Shown here piece after piece: positions 1-8,741 of a stretch of DNA of 64,000 nt (position 1 is the first letter of the stretch; each line of letters opens with the position of its first letter). Position numbers and translations under genes: made by a program. Source of the stretch: Rikenellaceae bacterium (GTDB lineage: Bacteria; Bacteroidota; Bacteroidia; Bacteroidales; Rikenellaceae); assembly GCA_017936385.1 (NCBI GenBank), contig JAGBFQ010000033.1, positions 61,076 through 125,075 on the forward strand, written 5' to 3'. The notes beneath the pieces are model-generated. The model did not search any database. It was not told where the DNA came from and was given only the letters and a program-made list of their open reading frames with translations.

Positions 1-304
1 ATGCACCGATACTTTGAATAATCACGTTTTGTCCAAGCATATTCTTCTTGCCCGTCATCGTGCCAATGCCCACGGCGAGGATTGCGATGGGGATTGCGGC
101 CTCGAACACCTGGCCGACCTTCAGACCGAGGTAGGCTGCGGCGGCCGAGAAGATGATGGCCATCACGATACCCATCGTTACAGAGTAGGGGGTAACCTCT
201 TTGGGTTGCGACTTGGCGTCGAGCAGGGGGGTGTACTCCTCACCGGGAGCCAGCTCGCGGTAGGCGTTTTCGGGAAGTGAACTTTTGTTGTTATTGATTT
301 CCAT
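1..304 (-). CDS. OPT family oligopeptide transporter, N-terminal part
   Basis: This is the first ~101 residues of a membrane transporter that runs off the left edge of the window. After a polar N-terminus (MEINNNKSSLPENAYREL) there is a PYSVTMGIVMAIIFSAAAAY stretch followed by LGLKVGQVFEAAIPIA and a second hydrophobic run. This matches the first helices of the OPT/YSL family, proton-coupled carriers of oligopeptides or metal chelates in the inner membrane. The ATG at 304 lies 12 nt after the purM stop, so the two genes are probably co-transcribed. The substrate cannot be read from this fragment. Confidence 0.85.
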   Translation of the reverse strand, partial: MEINNNKSSLPENAYRELAPGEEYTPLLDAKSQPKEVTPYSVTMGIVMAIIFSAAAAYLGLKVGQVFEAAIPIAILAVGIGTMTGKKNMLGQNVIIQSIGA

Positions 305-316
305 AAGCGGTTCTTA

Positions 317-1489
317 TTAGTCGTTATAAATGTAGGTTCCTCCGTTGGCGGTGATTTCGACTTGGGGTTTCTCGCTCGGCTCTACGCGGCCAACAATTTG
401 GGCGTCGATACCGTATTTGCGGCCGATGGAGATAAGGTCGGCGGCAATGTTCTCGGGGCAGTACACCTCCAGACGGTGGCCCATATTGAACACGCGGTAC
501 ATCTCGCTCCACGGAGTGCCGCTCTGCTCCTGAATCAGGCGATACAGAATGGGAGTCTCGAACAGGTTGTCCTTGACAATTTTGAATTGGTCAATGAAGT
601 GCATGATTTTGGTTTGGCCGCCACCACTGCAATGAATCATACCGTGGATTGCGCTACGATAATCTTTCAGAATGTCGTTCACAACGGGCAGGTAGGTGCG
701 TGTGGGCGACAATACAAGTTTACCCATATCGAGGGGCGAACCCTCAACGCGGTCGGTCAGGCCGTAGCGACCCGTATAAACCAAGTCATCGGGAACTCCC
801 GCGTCAAAAGTTTCGGGATATTTGGTTGCCAACTCGTGGGCAAACATATCGTGGCGAGCCGAGGTAAGACCGTTGCTACCCATACCGCCGTTGTACTCGC
901 TCTCGTAGGTGGCTTGTCCGTACGATGCAAAACCGACAATCACGTCACCGGCTTGGATGCGGTCGGTCGTAACGACATCTTTGCGAGCCATACGTGTGGT
1001 TACGGTGCTGTCGACAATCACGGTGCGCACCAAGTCACCTACGTCGGCTGTTTCGCCGCCCGTCGAATAGATACCCACACCCAGGTCGCGCATAGTTTGC
1101 AGGAACTCTTCGGTGCCGTTGATGATGGCCGAAATCACCTCGCCGGGGATAAGGCGTTTGTTACGGCCGATGGTGCTTGACAGCAGGATGTTGTCGGTAG
1201 CACCCACGCACATCAAATCGTCGGTATTCATCACCACGGCGTCTTGGGCGATACCCTTCCAGACGCTCATGTCGCCCGTCTCGCGCCAATAGGCGTAGGC
1301 CAACGACGATTTGGTTCCTGCTCCGTCGGCGTGCATGATGAGGCACTGCTCGGGGTCGCCCGTAAGGTGGTCGGGGATGATTTTGCAGAATGCTTTAGGG
1401 TAAAGTCCCTTGTCTATTTTTTTGATTGCGGCGTGGACGTCCTCCTTTTTTGACGACACTCCGCGCAGGTTGTAACGGTCTGAATTCAT
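317..1489 (-). CDS. purM: Phosphoribosylformylglycinamidine cyclo-ligase (AIR synthase)
   Basis: This enzyme converts FGAM and ATP to 5-aminoimidazole ribonucleotide, step five of purine synthesis, in the cytoplasm. The 390-aa product has the PurM ATP/FGAM-binding signatures HADGAGTK (about residues 53-60), MNTDDLMCVGA (87-97) and GGETAD (144-149), and ends with a typical PurM C-terminal domain. It is somewhat longer than the ~345-aa proteobacterial enzymes. A Bacteroidetes-type promoter reads towards it from 1514-1544, divergent from ruvB. The OPT transporter gene follows after 12 nt. Confidence 0.93.
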   Translation of the reverse strand: MNSDRYNLRGVSSKKEDVHAAIKKIDKGLYPKAFCKIIPDHLTGDPEQCLIMHADGAGTKSSLAYAYWRETGDMSVWKGIAQDAVVMNTDDLMCVGATDNILLSSTIGRNKRLIPGEVISAIINGTEEFLQTMRDLGVGIYSTGGETADVGDLVRTVIVDSTVTTRMARKDVVTTDRIQAGDVIVGFASYGQATYESEYNGGMGSNGLTSARHDMFAHELATKYPETFDAGVPDDLVYTGRYGLTDRVEGSPLDMGKLVLSPTRTYLPVVNDILKDYRSAIHGMIHCSGGGQTKIMHFIDQFKIVKDNLFETPILYRLIQEQSGTPWSEMYRVFNMGHRLEVYCPENIAADLISIGRKYGIDAQIVGRVEPSEKPQVEITANGGTYIYND

Positions 1490-1513
1490 AGTTTTTTAAG
1501 GTTTAACTATCCG

Positions 1514-1544
1514 CAAAGATAATCAATTTGCAGAATTTTACCAA
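1514..1544 (-). promoter_or_regulatory. purM promoter
   Basis: On the minus strand TATCTTTG (1521-1514) matches the TAnnTTTG -7 box, and TTG (1544-1542) lies 20 bp upstream of it. It is about 25 nt from the purM ATG and back to back with the ruvB promoter. Confidence 0.7.
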
Positions 1545-1572
1545 CCTGTATGGCAAACCAAGAGTTTTTTTG

Positions 1573-1580
1573 TATTTTTG
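1573..1580 (+). promoter_or_regulatory. ruvB -7 promoter box
   Basis: TATTTTTG fits TAnnTTTG and lies only 7 bp before the ATG at 1588. Transcription would start at or very near the start codon, giving a leaderless or nearly leaderless mRNA, unless translation begins at the in-frame ATG at 1609. Confidence 0.55.
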
Positions 1581-1587
1581 CGTTACT

Positions 1588-2610
1588 ATGATTGGAAAAG
1601 ACCGCAATATGAGAGGCGTCGAAAGCGACCTCGAATTCGAAAACCGCATACGACCGCAGGAGTTGGAAAACTTCCACGGACAGGACAAGATTGTCGAAAA
1701 CCTGCGCATCTTCATCCGCGCAGCCTTGATGCGTGGCGACTCGCTCGACCACGTGCTGTTGCACGGACCTCCCGGATTGGGAAAGACCACCCTTGCAGGA
1801 ATCATCGCCAACGAGATGGGCGCAACGCTCAAACTCACTTCGGGACCCGTGTTGGACAAACCGGGCGACTTGGCGGGGCTGCTGACAAGTCTTGAGGCGG
1901 GTGATGTGCTGTTTATTGACGAGATTCACCGCTTGAGCCCCATTGTCGAGGAGTACCTCTACTCGGCCATGGAGGATTACAAAATCGACATCGTGCTGGA
2001 TAAGGGCCCCTCGGCTCGAAGTATTCAACTCGAACTCGCACCCTTTACGCTGATTGGTGCCACCACGCGCAGTGGTCTGTTGACCTCGCCTTTGCGTGCC
2101 CGTTTCGGCATAACCTGCCACTTGGAGTACTACGATACTCCCGTGCTGGCGGGTATTGTACGACGTTCGGCCTCTATCTTAGGAATCGAAATCGACGACC
2201 AAGCGGCCGCTGAGGTTGCTCTGCGTAGTCGAGGAACGCCACGTATCGCCAACGCTCTGTTGCGCCGAGTGAGGGACTTTGCAATGGTCAAGGGCTCGGG
2301 ACGCATCGACCTCGAAATCACACGTTTCGGTCTGGGCGCACTCAACATCGACTCGCGCGGTTTGGACCAAATGGACAACAAAATCCTCTCGGCAATCATC
2401 CAAAAGTTCAAAGGCGGACCCGTGGGTATCAACACCATAGCTACGGCCGTGGGCGAGGATGCAGGAACCATCGAAGAGGTCTACGAGCCGTTTCTCATCA
2501 AGGAGGGATTCTTAAAAAGGACACCCCGGGGACGCGAAGCTACAGAACTGGCGTACAAGCATTTGGGGCTGACCTCTTATGAGGACGAAGGTACATTGTT
2601 TAATATCTAA
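1588..2610 (+). CDS. ruvB: Holliday junction branch-migration ATPase RuvB
   Basis: RuvB is the AAA+ motor that, with RuvA, drives branch migration of Holliday junctions before RuvC resolves them. The 340-aa product has Walker A GPPGLGKT (about 60-67), Walker B DEIH (111-114), the sensor-type [10 protein letters not shown] motif and the C-terminal winged helix ([12 protein letters not shown], then [17 protein letters not shown]). The ATG at 1588 gives the N-terminal length usual for Bacteroidetes RuvB; ATG 1609 is the alternative. ruvC lies separately at 22.7 kb. The exported esterase gene starts 13 nt downstream. Confidence 0.95.
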   Translation: MIGKDRNMRGVESDLEFENRIRPQELENFHGQDKIVENLRIFIRAALMRGDSLDHVLLHGPPGLGKTTLAGIIANEMGATLKLTSGPVLDKPGDLAGLLTSLEAGDVLFIDEIHRLSPIVEEYLYSAMEDYKIDIVLDKGPSARSIQLELAPFTLIGATTRSGLLTSPLRARFGITCHLEYYDTPVLAGIVRRSASILGIEIDDQAAAEVALRSRGTPRIANALLRRVRDFAMVKGSGRIDLEITRFGLGALNIDSRGLDQMDNKILSAIIQKFKGGPVGINTIATAVGEDAGTIEEVYEPFLIKEGFLKRTPRGREATELAYKHLGLTSYEDEGTLFNI

Positions 2611-2623
2611 AAACGAAAAGTAT

Positions 2624-3568
2624 ATGAGAAAGTTATTGACAACTCTCGTTATGGTGTTGTGCGCGGCCTCGCTGATGGCGCAACCCACCGAACGTAAAAA
2701 ACGCAAAGAGCGTAAGAAATCACAAACCGAACAAGCAGCTCCCGTAGAGGTGCAACCTTCGGCGGTGGTTAAACTCTACCCAAACGGCGCACCCGACTCA
2801 AACGGCATAACTGAACCCGAGAAGAATCACGGCTGGGGATATACTAACGTTGTGGAGGCCGAACTGTTTATCTATCAGGCCGACCCCGCCAAGGCTACGG
2901 GTCAGGCTGTGGTGATTTGTCCGGGAGGAGCCTATCAGTTTGAGGCGTTCAGCAACGAGGGTCATTCGGTGGCTCGCTGGATGGTGGCTCGCGGAATCAC
3001 CGCCGCGGTGCTCAAATACCGTCTGCCCAATGCCCATCCCGATATTCCCATCAACGACGCGCTCAAGGCCATTGAGTATGTTCGTACGCACGCCGCGGAG
3101 CTGAATGTTAACCCCGAAGAGGTGGGTGTTGCAGGTTTCTCGGCAGGTGGTCACTTGGCTGCCAGCGCATCGACACGTTTTAACTCGACGGCCAATCGTC
3201 CCGACTTCTCGATTTTGGTCTATCCCGTCATAACGCTTACCCGTTCTACTCACGGCGGCTCGCGCGATGCACTGCTCGGCAAGGGGGCGTCGGAGGAGTT
3301 GATTAAGGAGTATAGCTGTGAGAACAACGTCAGCGCACAGACTCCGCCCACATTCCTCGTGCACTGCAATGACGACGGAGTGGTGAATATCGCCAACTCG
3401 CTGATGTATGCCGAAAGGCTGCGTGCCCACAAAGTACCTCACACCATGCATATCTATCCAAATGGTGGTCATGGATGGGGTTTCTTGGAGGGACCCAAGC
3501 GTCTTGAGCAGTGGCGTTCGGAGTTCTACACTTCACTCCAAAATTGGCTTAACGTAATCAACAAATAG
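2624..3568 (+). CDS. Secreted alpha/beta hydrolase (acetyl esterase/xylanase-esterase type)
   Basis: Predicted exported esterase of 314 aa. A signal peptide (MRKLLTTLVMVLCAASLMAQ) is followed by a very basic linker (residues 22-34). The fold carries KLYPNGAP (about 50-57), the oxyanion CPGGAY (99-104), the nucleophile in GFSAGG (Ser173), an acid in CNDDG (Asp251) and the catalytic His in NGGHGWG (His283). These are typical of esterases that deacetylate plant oligosaccharides, but no glycan-degradation genes adjoin it, so the substrate is unknown. Start 2624 was chosen because it begins the signal peptide 13 nt after ruvB. Confidence 0.85.
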   Translation: MRKLLTTLVMVLCAASLMAQPTERKKRKERKKSQTEQAAPVEVQPSAVVKLYPNGAPDSNGITEPEKNHGWGYTNVVEAELFIYQADPAKATGQAVVICPGGAYQFEAFSNEGHSVARWMVARGITAAVLKYRLPNAHPDIPINDALKAIEYVRTHAAELNVNPEEVGVAGFSAGGHLAASASTRFNSTANRPDFSILVYPVITLTRSTHGGSRDALLGKGASEELIKEYSCENNVSAQTPPTFLVHCNDDGVVNIANSLMYAERLRAHKVPHTMHIYPNGGHGWGFLEGPKRLEQWRSEFYTSLQNWLNVINK

Positions 3569-3574
3569 AACACG

Positions 3575-3949
3575 ATGAAAAGAATCATAGCATCGCCCTT
3601 GGCACCGAAGGCCGTGGGCCCTTATTCGCAGGCGGTTGAGGTGGACGGAACGCTCTACATCTCGGGGCAGCTTCCCGTGGACGGCGCAACGGGCACCGTA
3701 GCCGAAGGTATTGAAGCTCAGACTCGTCAGTCGTTGGCCAACGTGGGTCACATTCTCGCCGAGGCAGGTATGACCTACGACAATGTGGTGAAAACCACCG
3801 TTCTGTTGGCCGATATTGCTGACTTCGCCGCCATGAATGCTGTCTATGCCGAACACTTCACGGGTGACAAACCTGCCCGTGTGTGCTACCAAGTAGCAGC
3901 CCTTCCTCTGGGCGTGAAAGTCGAAATCGACGCTATCGCTTGTAAGTAG
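3575..3949 (+). CDS. ridA: RidA family reactive-intermediate deaminase
   Basis: RidA enzymes hydrolyse reactive enamine/imine intermediates such as 2-aminoacrylate released by PLP enzymes. The 124-aa product is full length and has the family pattern: SPLAPKAVGPYSQA near the N-terminus, YISGQLP, QTRQSLANVGHILAEAG, VVKTTVLLAD, and the C-terminal PARVCYQVAALPLGVKVEIDAIA, with the conserved Arg and Glu of the active site. It starts 6 nt after the esterase stop, so the pair is likely co-transcribed. Confidence 0.95.
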   Translation: MKRIIASPLAPKAVGPYSQAVEVDGTLYISGQLPVDGATGTVAEGIEAQTRQSLANVGHILAEAGMTYDNVVKTTVLLADIADFAAMNAVYAEHFTGDKPARVCYQVAALPLGVKVEIDAIACK

Positions 3950-3976
3950 CCTTTGGACGGCAGTAGTGTTGTTGTA

Positions 3977-5830
3977 CTACAACGTTGTAAAGTCGTTGGT
4001 GTCGGACAGTGAGCCGATGGCAAGAGAGTGAGTCTTGGTGTCGTTGCTGCGTCGGATGCGAAGACGATAGAGTTTGCCTACATCGAACCAAAGCGCGTTA
4101 TTCACCTCGACGGTATCCAGCAGGCTGCCGTCCGAGGCGTAAATCTTTGCAATCATACCTTGTTCAAGGATGACGGGAGGCATGGGTGTGTAGAACACTC
4201 CGCTCTGGTCGTGATGGTTGAGTCGAATTTCTCGGCCCTCACCTTTGATAATCTCCTGGTTCAGTTCGGGGTAGAAAATCATTGTATTGTAGAAATCGGG
4301 AATATACGAAAATGTTCCCGATAGTCTGTCGTCGTCACTTTTGCCTGCAATGACAATGCTCCCGATGGCGTCAAAACCCTCCGCTTCGATACCGAGCAGT
4401 GCGGTGGCCGGCTTTAGCGAAACACTTGCAGGGTTGGGAATGCCCATGTCATGGAAACCCTCCAGACCTGCGTAATAGGGGATGGGCGTTTGGGCGTCAA
4501 CCTGCTCGTCGAAGTGAACCTTAATTCGGGCGATATGTCCGTCTCGGCTGACACTCCCTGCGGGGTAGCTGAAAAAGTAGGACTCCTCACGAGGTAGCAG
4601 GGCCAATGCTTTGTCGGAGCTCTCGACTTTCAATTTGCAGAAGGTGTCGTTGACGCCAATTTCGTCACCCTGCTCGAAGGTCGCCATGCGCGAAAGGATG
4701 GTGGCTGCGCTTCGTGTACCTCCGCCAATGGTGAGTTCCACGACTTGCAGATTGGCGTCCTGGCTGAACTCGCGGCGTGCCAACTCTCGGCCCGACGGGT
4801 CGACAAACGTAACGGTGGCTGTGCGTGCCTCGGAGGTCGTGTTCTCGGGGATACTCACGCTGACGGTGTACATGCTGCCGAGCAGATGTTCCTTGCGGAT
4901 GCTGACATACTTCTCGTTACAACATACCTCAAAGTCGATGTCCGAGAGGATGTCGTAACCTCGGTTGACGGCTTGGTAGTTCAACAATGTGGGGTTGAAT
5001 ATTTCGACTTGAAATTGGTCGTCGATGACAAACTCGGCGTTGTAGCGTTCGTCGAGGTGCTTGTGAAAGGCGGGCACACTGCGTCCGCTGATTCTCTTGG
5101 CGGTGTAGTAGCCGGCGATGTTTCGTATCACCTCGAAGGGATTTACATCCTGCTTGCCTGCCTTCAGCGCGTCAACCATCTCGTCCGACAATCTGCCTGC
5201 ACTCTCCAACTCCAAAGCGGCGTTCTGAATCAGACTCGCAATCTGGCTCATCGACCTGTTTTGCTGAATGATACATGCATAGGCAAGCAGTATGGCGTCG
5301 GAAGAGTTGGTGTCGGTGATGTCGATGTCGGTGAAGTCGTCGGTTTCGATACTTTCGCCGAGCGCAGTCAATAGCTCCTCTTGGGCGTTACCCACGGCCG
5401 TGGAGTAGGCTTGTCCCTCACGGAGTAACCGTTTGATTCGTGGCTTGGTGAGCGTGGTGAACAGATTGATGTTGACGTCGGTGTGTGTCGATGGAACGAT
5501 AGCCTCGAGATATATAGGGGCTTCGGAGTTCTCGCCCGTGACCTCGTTGAAGTAGTAGCCCTCGGCGCGAATCTCCAAATACGGTGCGTTGACATTTGCG
5601 TCAATGGTGAACGAGCCCAGGTCGTCCGAAATATTTGCGGGAAAACTACGTCCCGTGGCTTTCATCTCTTGGTCTATCTCGAAAGCGGTTACTTGCGAAC
5701 CCTTGGTGAGTTGTCCCTTCTGGGCATAGCCACGAATTTGGACGTCCCCGTCGAGGCGTTCGGGCGGGTCCACAAGGCATGATGTCATGGCAAACATCCC
5801 AAGCAGAAGAGCGGCGATAATTTTTCTCAT
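3977..5830 (-). CDS. Large lipoprotein of unknown function
   Basis: A 617-aa protein that I do not recognise. The start at 5830 gives a lipoprotein signal (MRKIIAALLLGMFAMTSC) with the lipidated Cys at 18. Residues ~25-130 look like a carboxypeptidase-regulatory or Ig-like beta domain (DVQIRGYAQKGQLTKGSQVTAF). A helical stretch follows (~140-240), then a BACON-like beta segment with the pattern FEVCCNEKYVSIRKEHLLG and TATVTFVDPSGRELARREF. The C-terminus is beta-rich. It is probably surface or periplasmic, and is last in an apparent operon with rdgB and a HAD phosphatase. Confidence 0.75.
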   Translation of the reverse strand: MRKIIAALLLGMFAMTSCLVDPPERLDGDVQIRGYAQKGQLTKGSQVTAFEIDQEMKATGRSFPANISDDLGSFTIDANVNAPYLEIRAEGYYFNEVTGENSEAPIYLEAIVPSTHTDVNINLFTTLTKPRIKRLLREGQAYSTAVGNAQEELLTALGESIETDDFTDIDITDTNSSDAILLAYACIIQQNRSMSQIASLIQNAALELESAGRLSDEMVDALKAGKQDVNPFEVIRNIAGYYTAKRISGRSVPAFHKHLDERYNAEFVIDDQFQVEIFNPTLLNYQAVNRGYDILSDIDFEVCCNEKYVSIRKEHLLGSMYTVSVSIPENTTSEARTATVTFVDPSGRELARREFSQDANLQVVELTIGGGTRSAATILSRMATFEQGDEIGVNDTFCKLKVESSDKALALLPREESYFFSYPAGSVSRDGHIARIKVHFDEQVDAQTPIPYYAGLEGFHDMGIPNPASVSLKPATALLGIEAEGFDAIGSIVIAGKSDDDRLSGTFSYIPDFYNTMIFYPELNQEIIKGEGREIRLNHHDQSGVFYTPMPPVILEQGMIAKIYASDGSLLDTVEVNNALWFDVGKLYRLRIRRSNDTKTHSLAIGSLSDTNDFTTL

Positions 5831-5857
5831 ACGTAGTCCTCGGAGCATTCTGTTGTT

Positions 5858-6436
5858 CTATTTATTCTCGGCGAGCCACTCGGCCAGGCAAGCCATGGCG
5901 CGGCCACGGTGGCTGATTGCGTTCTTGGCCTCGGGCGTCATCTCGGCAAAGGTCAACTCCTCGCCGTCGGGAACAAACACGGGGTCGTAGCCGAAGCCAC
6001 CCTCGCCGTGACGTTCGCAGGTGATGCGTCCGCGAACAACCCCCTCGAAAATATACTCCCGTCCATCCACAATCAGTGCCACAACGGTGCGGAATTGTGC
6101 GCTGCGACACTCAACCCCCTCGAGGTTGCGGAGCAGAAGCGTTACATTGGCCTCGAAGTCGTGGCCGTCAGTGGCGTAACGTGCCGAGTGAACTCCCGGA
6201 GCACCGTCCAGCGCGTCAACCTCCAGGCCCGTGTCGTCGGCAAAACAGTTACGTCCCGTACGTTCCCACACGTAGCGAGCCTTTTGCAGGGCATTACCCT
6301 CGATTGTGGGGCTGGTTTCGGGAATATCCTCGGTTATGCCGCACTCGGCAAGGGTTGTAAGGTGAATGGTGCCACCGAGGATTTGGTTGACCTCGGTGAG
6401 TTTGTGGCGGTTGTTTGTGGCAAAAATCAGATTCAT
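5858..6436 (-). CDS. rdgB: XTP/dITP diphosphatase (RdgB/HAM1)
   Basis: This house-cleaning pyrophosphatase hydrolyses ITP, dITP and XTP to monophosphates, keeping deaminated purines out of nucleic acids. The 192-aa product shows the family motifs FATNNRHKLTEV (5-16), NALQKAR, CFADDTGLEVDALDGAPGVHSARYA, GGFGYDPVF and ISHRGRAM. It is of normal length and begins 6 nt after the upstream HAD phosphatase gene. Confidence 0.95.
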   Translation of the reverse strand: MNLIFATNNRHKLTEVNQILGGTIHLTTLAECGITEDIPETSPTIEGNALQKARYVWERTGRNCFADDTGLEVDALDGAPGVHSARYATDGHDFEANVTLLLRNLEGVECRSAQFRTVVALIVDGREYIFEGVVRGRITCERHGEGGFGYDPVFVPDGEELTFAEMTPEAKNAISHRGRAMACLAEWLAENK

Positions 6437-6442
6437 GGTGTG

Positions 6443-7291
6443 CTATTTGTCTTCGGTGTTAACGAGTTCTTGGAGTGTGTCGTCGGCCACGATTTTGTCG
6501 ATTACGGCCTTGACCACGGTGTCGAGATATGTTCCGTCGGAGTAGTCGGCCGGGCAGATGAAGTTGACGCGGTTTTCGCGTATCAGCTCGCTGCGGGCAT
6601 CTCTTGCTCCGGGCGCGGTGGGGTCGTAGACGGCAATGGAGTGTCCGCCCATGGATTTCACCAGACGCATACAAGGGATGTCGGTTGTTCCGTCACCGAA
6701 GTAAATCATGTGGGTGAAGGGCACGGCTCGTTGTTCTTCGGGGATGTATCGGTTGACGGCCTTCGAATCGTAGACCGACTCCACGCCCTTATTGATTTTG
6801 AAAATAAATTGCGTCTTGTTGGTATAGTTGATAGCGACCCCCGGCCAATAGGCCACCCCATCGACGTCATAGAGGAACGAGCAGGCGTAGATTTTGCGGA
6901 ACTCGTGGGCGATGGGCGTACCCTCGATGATTTCCTGAATTCCGCTTGAGTTGATATAGTGCACTACGTTGACCCCTTTGGCGTGTCCGTAGGCGTTGAT
7001 TCGTCCGAACCACTCGCGCACACCCTCGAAGAGTCTGATGCTGCGTCCCGACTCGTGGAAAGCCGAGCGTTTGAGCGACATACCCTTGCTGCGGGCATAG
7101 TGAATCATCTTGGCCATATAGCTGAGCACGGGGTCGGCATCTTGCGAGATGGCCAACTCCTCGCAGTCGTCCCAGAACTCTTTGTTGCTTTTGCCGACGG
7201 TCGGTATGAAGGCGTACTCTTGCATGTTTCCGGGCGAGAGTGTTCCGTCGAAGTCATAAATCAGTGCTACGGTTCGTTGTTTGCGTGTCAT
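6443..7291 (-). CDS. HAD superfamily phosphatase
   Basis: A 282-aa cytosolic HAD hydrolase. The nucleophile motif is YDFDGTLSPGNMQ near the N-terminus, and the acidic motif is YFGDGTTDIPCMRLVKSMGGHSIAVYDP near residue 205-230. The cap region (SKNKEFWDDCEELA) is helical. The start at 7291 begins MTRKQRTVALIYDFDG; upstream in-frame sequence overlaps the promoter region. The substrate is unknown. The link to rdgB suggests nucleotide housekeeping, which is only an inference. Confidence 0.85.
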   Translation of the reverse strand: MTRKQRTVALIYDFDGTLSPGNMQEYAFIPTVGKSNKEFWDDCEELAISQDADPVLSYMAKMIHYARSKGMSLKRSAFHESGRSIRLFEGVREWFGRINAYGHAKGVNVVHYINSSGIQEIIEGTPIAHEFRKIYACSFLYDVDGVAYWPGVAINYTNKTQFIFKINKGVESVYDSKAVNRYIPEEQRAVPFTHMIYFGDGTTDIPCMRLVKSMGGHSIAVYDPTAPGARDARSELIRENRVNFICPADYSDGTYLDTVVKAVIDKIVADDTLQELVNTEDK

Positions 7292-7320
7292 AATGTTACG
7301 GAAAAAGATTTCAGCAACTA

Positions 7321-7328
7321 CAAATATA
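7321..7328 (-). promoter_or_regulatory. HAD-rdgB operon -7 box
   Basis: TATATTTG on the minus strand fits TAnnTTTG and lies 30 nt from the ATG at 7291. It is divergent to the nitroreductase promoter 44 bp away. Confidence 0.6.
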
Positions 7329-7371
7329 CATATTTTCCATCGGATGGCGCACGAAATCTCCAAAAAAAATG

Positions 7372-7379
7372 TATCTTTG
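7372..7379 (+). promoter_or_regulatory. Nitroreductase -7 box
   Basis: TATCTTTG on the plus strand, 50 nt before the ATG at 7430, fits the Bacteroidetes -7 consensus. Confidence 0.65.
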
Positions 7380-7429
7380 TCGGTGACGGAGTGAGTTGCC
7401 CGTCGTTGGAAAATTATCAAACAAAACTT

Positions 7430-7963
7430 ATGACACTTAATGAGATTCTCGTCGGACGCCGCAGTTGCCGACGTTTTACGGCCGAGGTGCCCTCGCGCGA
7501 AGTGATTGAAACACTGATAGCCGAAGCACTCACCGCACCCTCGTCCAAAAATACCCGTTCGACACGTTACGTTGTTGTGACTGACCCTGCAAAACTCGAA
7601 ATCATGTCCCGAATGCGCGATTATGGCTCGGCACTACTTAGTGGTGCCCCTGTGGCAATCGTGGTGTGCGGCGACGCTCAGGCTTCGGACCTTTGGGAGG
7701 TGAACTGCTCAATCTCGGCAACCATCCTGCAATTGGCCGTTGAGGAGCATGGCTTAGGCAGTTGTTGGGTGCACGTCAAGGACCGCCCGCACTTGAAAGA
7801 TGACCCGTCGGCAGGCTCGGCCGAGGAGTGGCTCTCCGAGAATCTGCCCATCATCCCCGCAGGTTGGCGACCGTTGTGCGTTGTGGCTGTGGGCTATCCC
7901 GAGGTGCCTGCCAAACCGCACGCTCCCAAAGACGACAGCGACAAAGTGCTGTGGGTGGAGTAG
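7430..7963 (+). CDS. Nitroreductase family oxidoreductase
   Basis: A 177-aa FMN-dependent flavoprotein of the nitroreductase family. It begins MTLNEILVGRRSCRRF, the FMN-phosphate-binding RRSxRxF signature. TAPSSKNTRSTRYVVV, ISATILQLAVEEHGLGSCWVHVKD and a C-terminal GYPEVP(A)KP follow. It is a short single-domain form and probably reduces quinones, nitro compounds or flavins with NAD(P)H. The start at 7430 follows a good promoter; in-frame sequence further upstream is the antisense of the HAD gene and was discarded. Confidence 0.9.
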   Translation: MTLNEILVGRRSCRRFTAEVPSREVIETLIAEALTAPSSKNTRSTRYVVVTDPAKLEIMSRMRDYGSALLSGAPVAIVVCGDAQASDLWEVNCSISATILQLAVEEHGLGSCWVHVKDRPHLKDDPSAGSAEEWLSENLPIIPAGWRPLCVVAVGYPEVPAKPHAPKDDSDKVLWVE

Positions 7964-7992
7964 CGCATGTATATAAATAATAGGTAAAAACG

Positions 7993-8022
7993 TTGCGAAT
8001 AGGCCGAAAAGTAGTATCTTTG
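7993..8022 (+). promoter_or_regulatory. mntP promoter
   Basis: TTG (7993-7995), 19 bp, TATCTTTG (8015-8022). The ATG at 8029 is 6 bp beyond the -7 box, so the mRNA would be nearly leaderless. Confidence 0.7.
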
Positions 8023-8028
8023 CGGCCT

Positions 8029-8598
8029 ATGTCGTTTGTTGAACTACTCATAATTGCCGTGGGACTGGCTATGGATGCCTTCGCGGTGTCGGTCTGTAAG
8101 GGTTTGTCGGTGCGTCGTGTGCGAGTGTCACAAGCATTGACGGCAGGCGTATGGTTCGGCGGTTTTCAGGCTTTGATGCCCGTGGCAGGTTGGTTGCTCG
8201 GTGTGTCGTTCGCCGAGGCTGTCGAGAGCGTCGACCATTGGGTGGCTTTTGTGCTGCTCGGGGTGATTGGCGGCAATATGATACGCGAGGCTGTGTCGGC
8301 TCAAGAGGAGTGCGAACACGATAGCGACTTCTCGCCGCGGGCAATGCTCCCCATGGCTGTGGCTACAAGTATCGACGCAATGGCTGTGGGTGTGTCGTTC
8401 GCCTTTTTGAGAGTCAGCATGTGGCAGGCTGCAACAATTATCGGAGTCGTAACCTTTGCACTATCGGCCGTGGGTGTGGCACTGGGCAGCAGGCTCGGAT
8501 GCAGGTTCAAGCAACGCGCAGAGTTGGTTGGCGGAGTGATTCTGGTGCTGATGGGTGTCAAAATCCTGGTCGAACACCTAACACAGACGGCCGGCTGA
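8029..8598 (+). CDS. mntP: Manganese efflux pump MntP
   Basis: An inner-membrane protein of 189 aa with six hydrophobic segments that exports Mn(II). The internally repeated acidic motifs are visible: LAMDAFAVS in helix 1 (Asp16) and TSIDAMAVGVSF in the second half, each followed by Gly-rich helices, with a charged cytoplasmic loop (SAQEECEHDSDFSP) between. The length is normal for the family. The start at 8029 is the first residue of the first helix. No mntP (yybP-ykoY) riboswitch is visible: the promoter is too close to leave room. Confidence 0.92.
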   Translation: MSFVELLIIAVGLAMDAFAVSVCKGLSVRRVRVSQALTAGVWFGGFQALMPVAGWLLGVSFAEAVESVDHWVAFVLLGVIGGNMIREAVSAQEECEHDSDFSPRAMLPMAVATSIDAMAVGVSFAFLRVSMWQAATIIGVVTFALSAVGVALGSRLGCRFKQRAELVGGVILVLMGVKILVEHLTQTAG

Positions 8599-8676
8599 AA
8601 CGGATAATACGAAACTATACGCCGAGGGGTGATTATCATTTTTTCTTATAGAGTTTTTGATTTTGATAAATTGGCG

Positions 8677-8684
8677 TATATTTG
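8677..8684 (+). promoter_or_regulatory. rplM operon -7 box
   Basis: TATATTTG preceded by TTTTTG about 17-20 bp upstream. It lies 57 nt before the GTG start of rplM and probably drives rplM-rpsI, and perhaps rpsB-tsf. Confidence 0.6.
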
Positions 8685-8741
8685 CAGTCCGAAAAGAGAA
8701 GAATTATATCAAAATAAGTATAACTAAAAACATTAATTACA

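Noticed and set aside
362..1180. Long plus-strand frame opposite purM
   Set aside because: It is the antisense of a clear purM, a result of G+C-rich third positions; no family motifs or promoter.
5909..6949. 346-codon plus-strand frame opposite rdgB and the HAD gene
   Set aside because: It spans two real genes on the other strand, has no recognisable domain and no start signals.
7983..8028. Manganese (yybP-ykoY) riboswitch before mntP
   Set aside because: The gap from promoter to ATG is only a few bases, so no aptamer can fit.
8599..8741. Ribosomal leader before rplM
   Set aside because: The predicted leader is short and A+T-rich without a clear helix; only the promoter box is supported.
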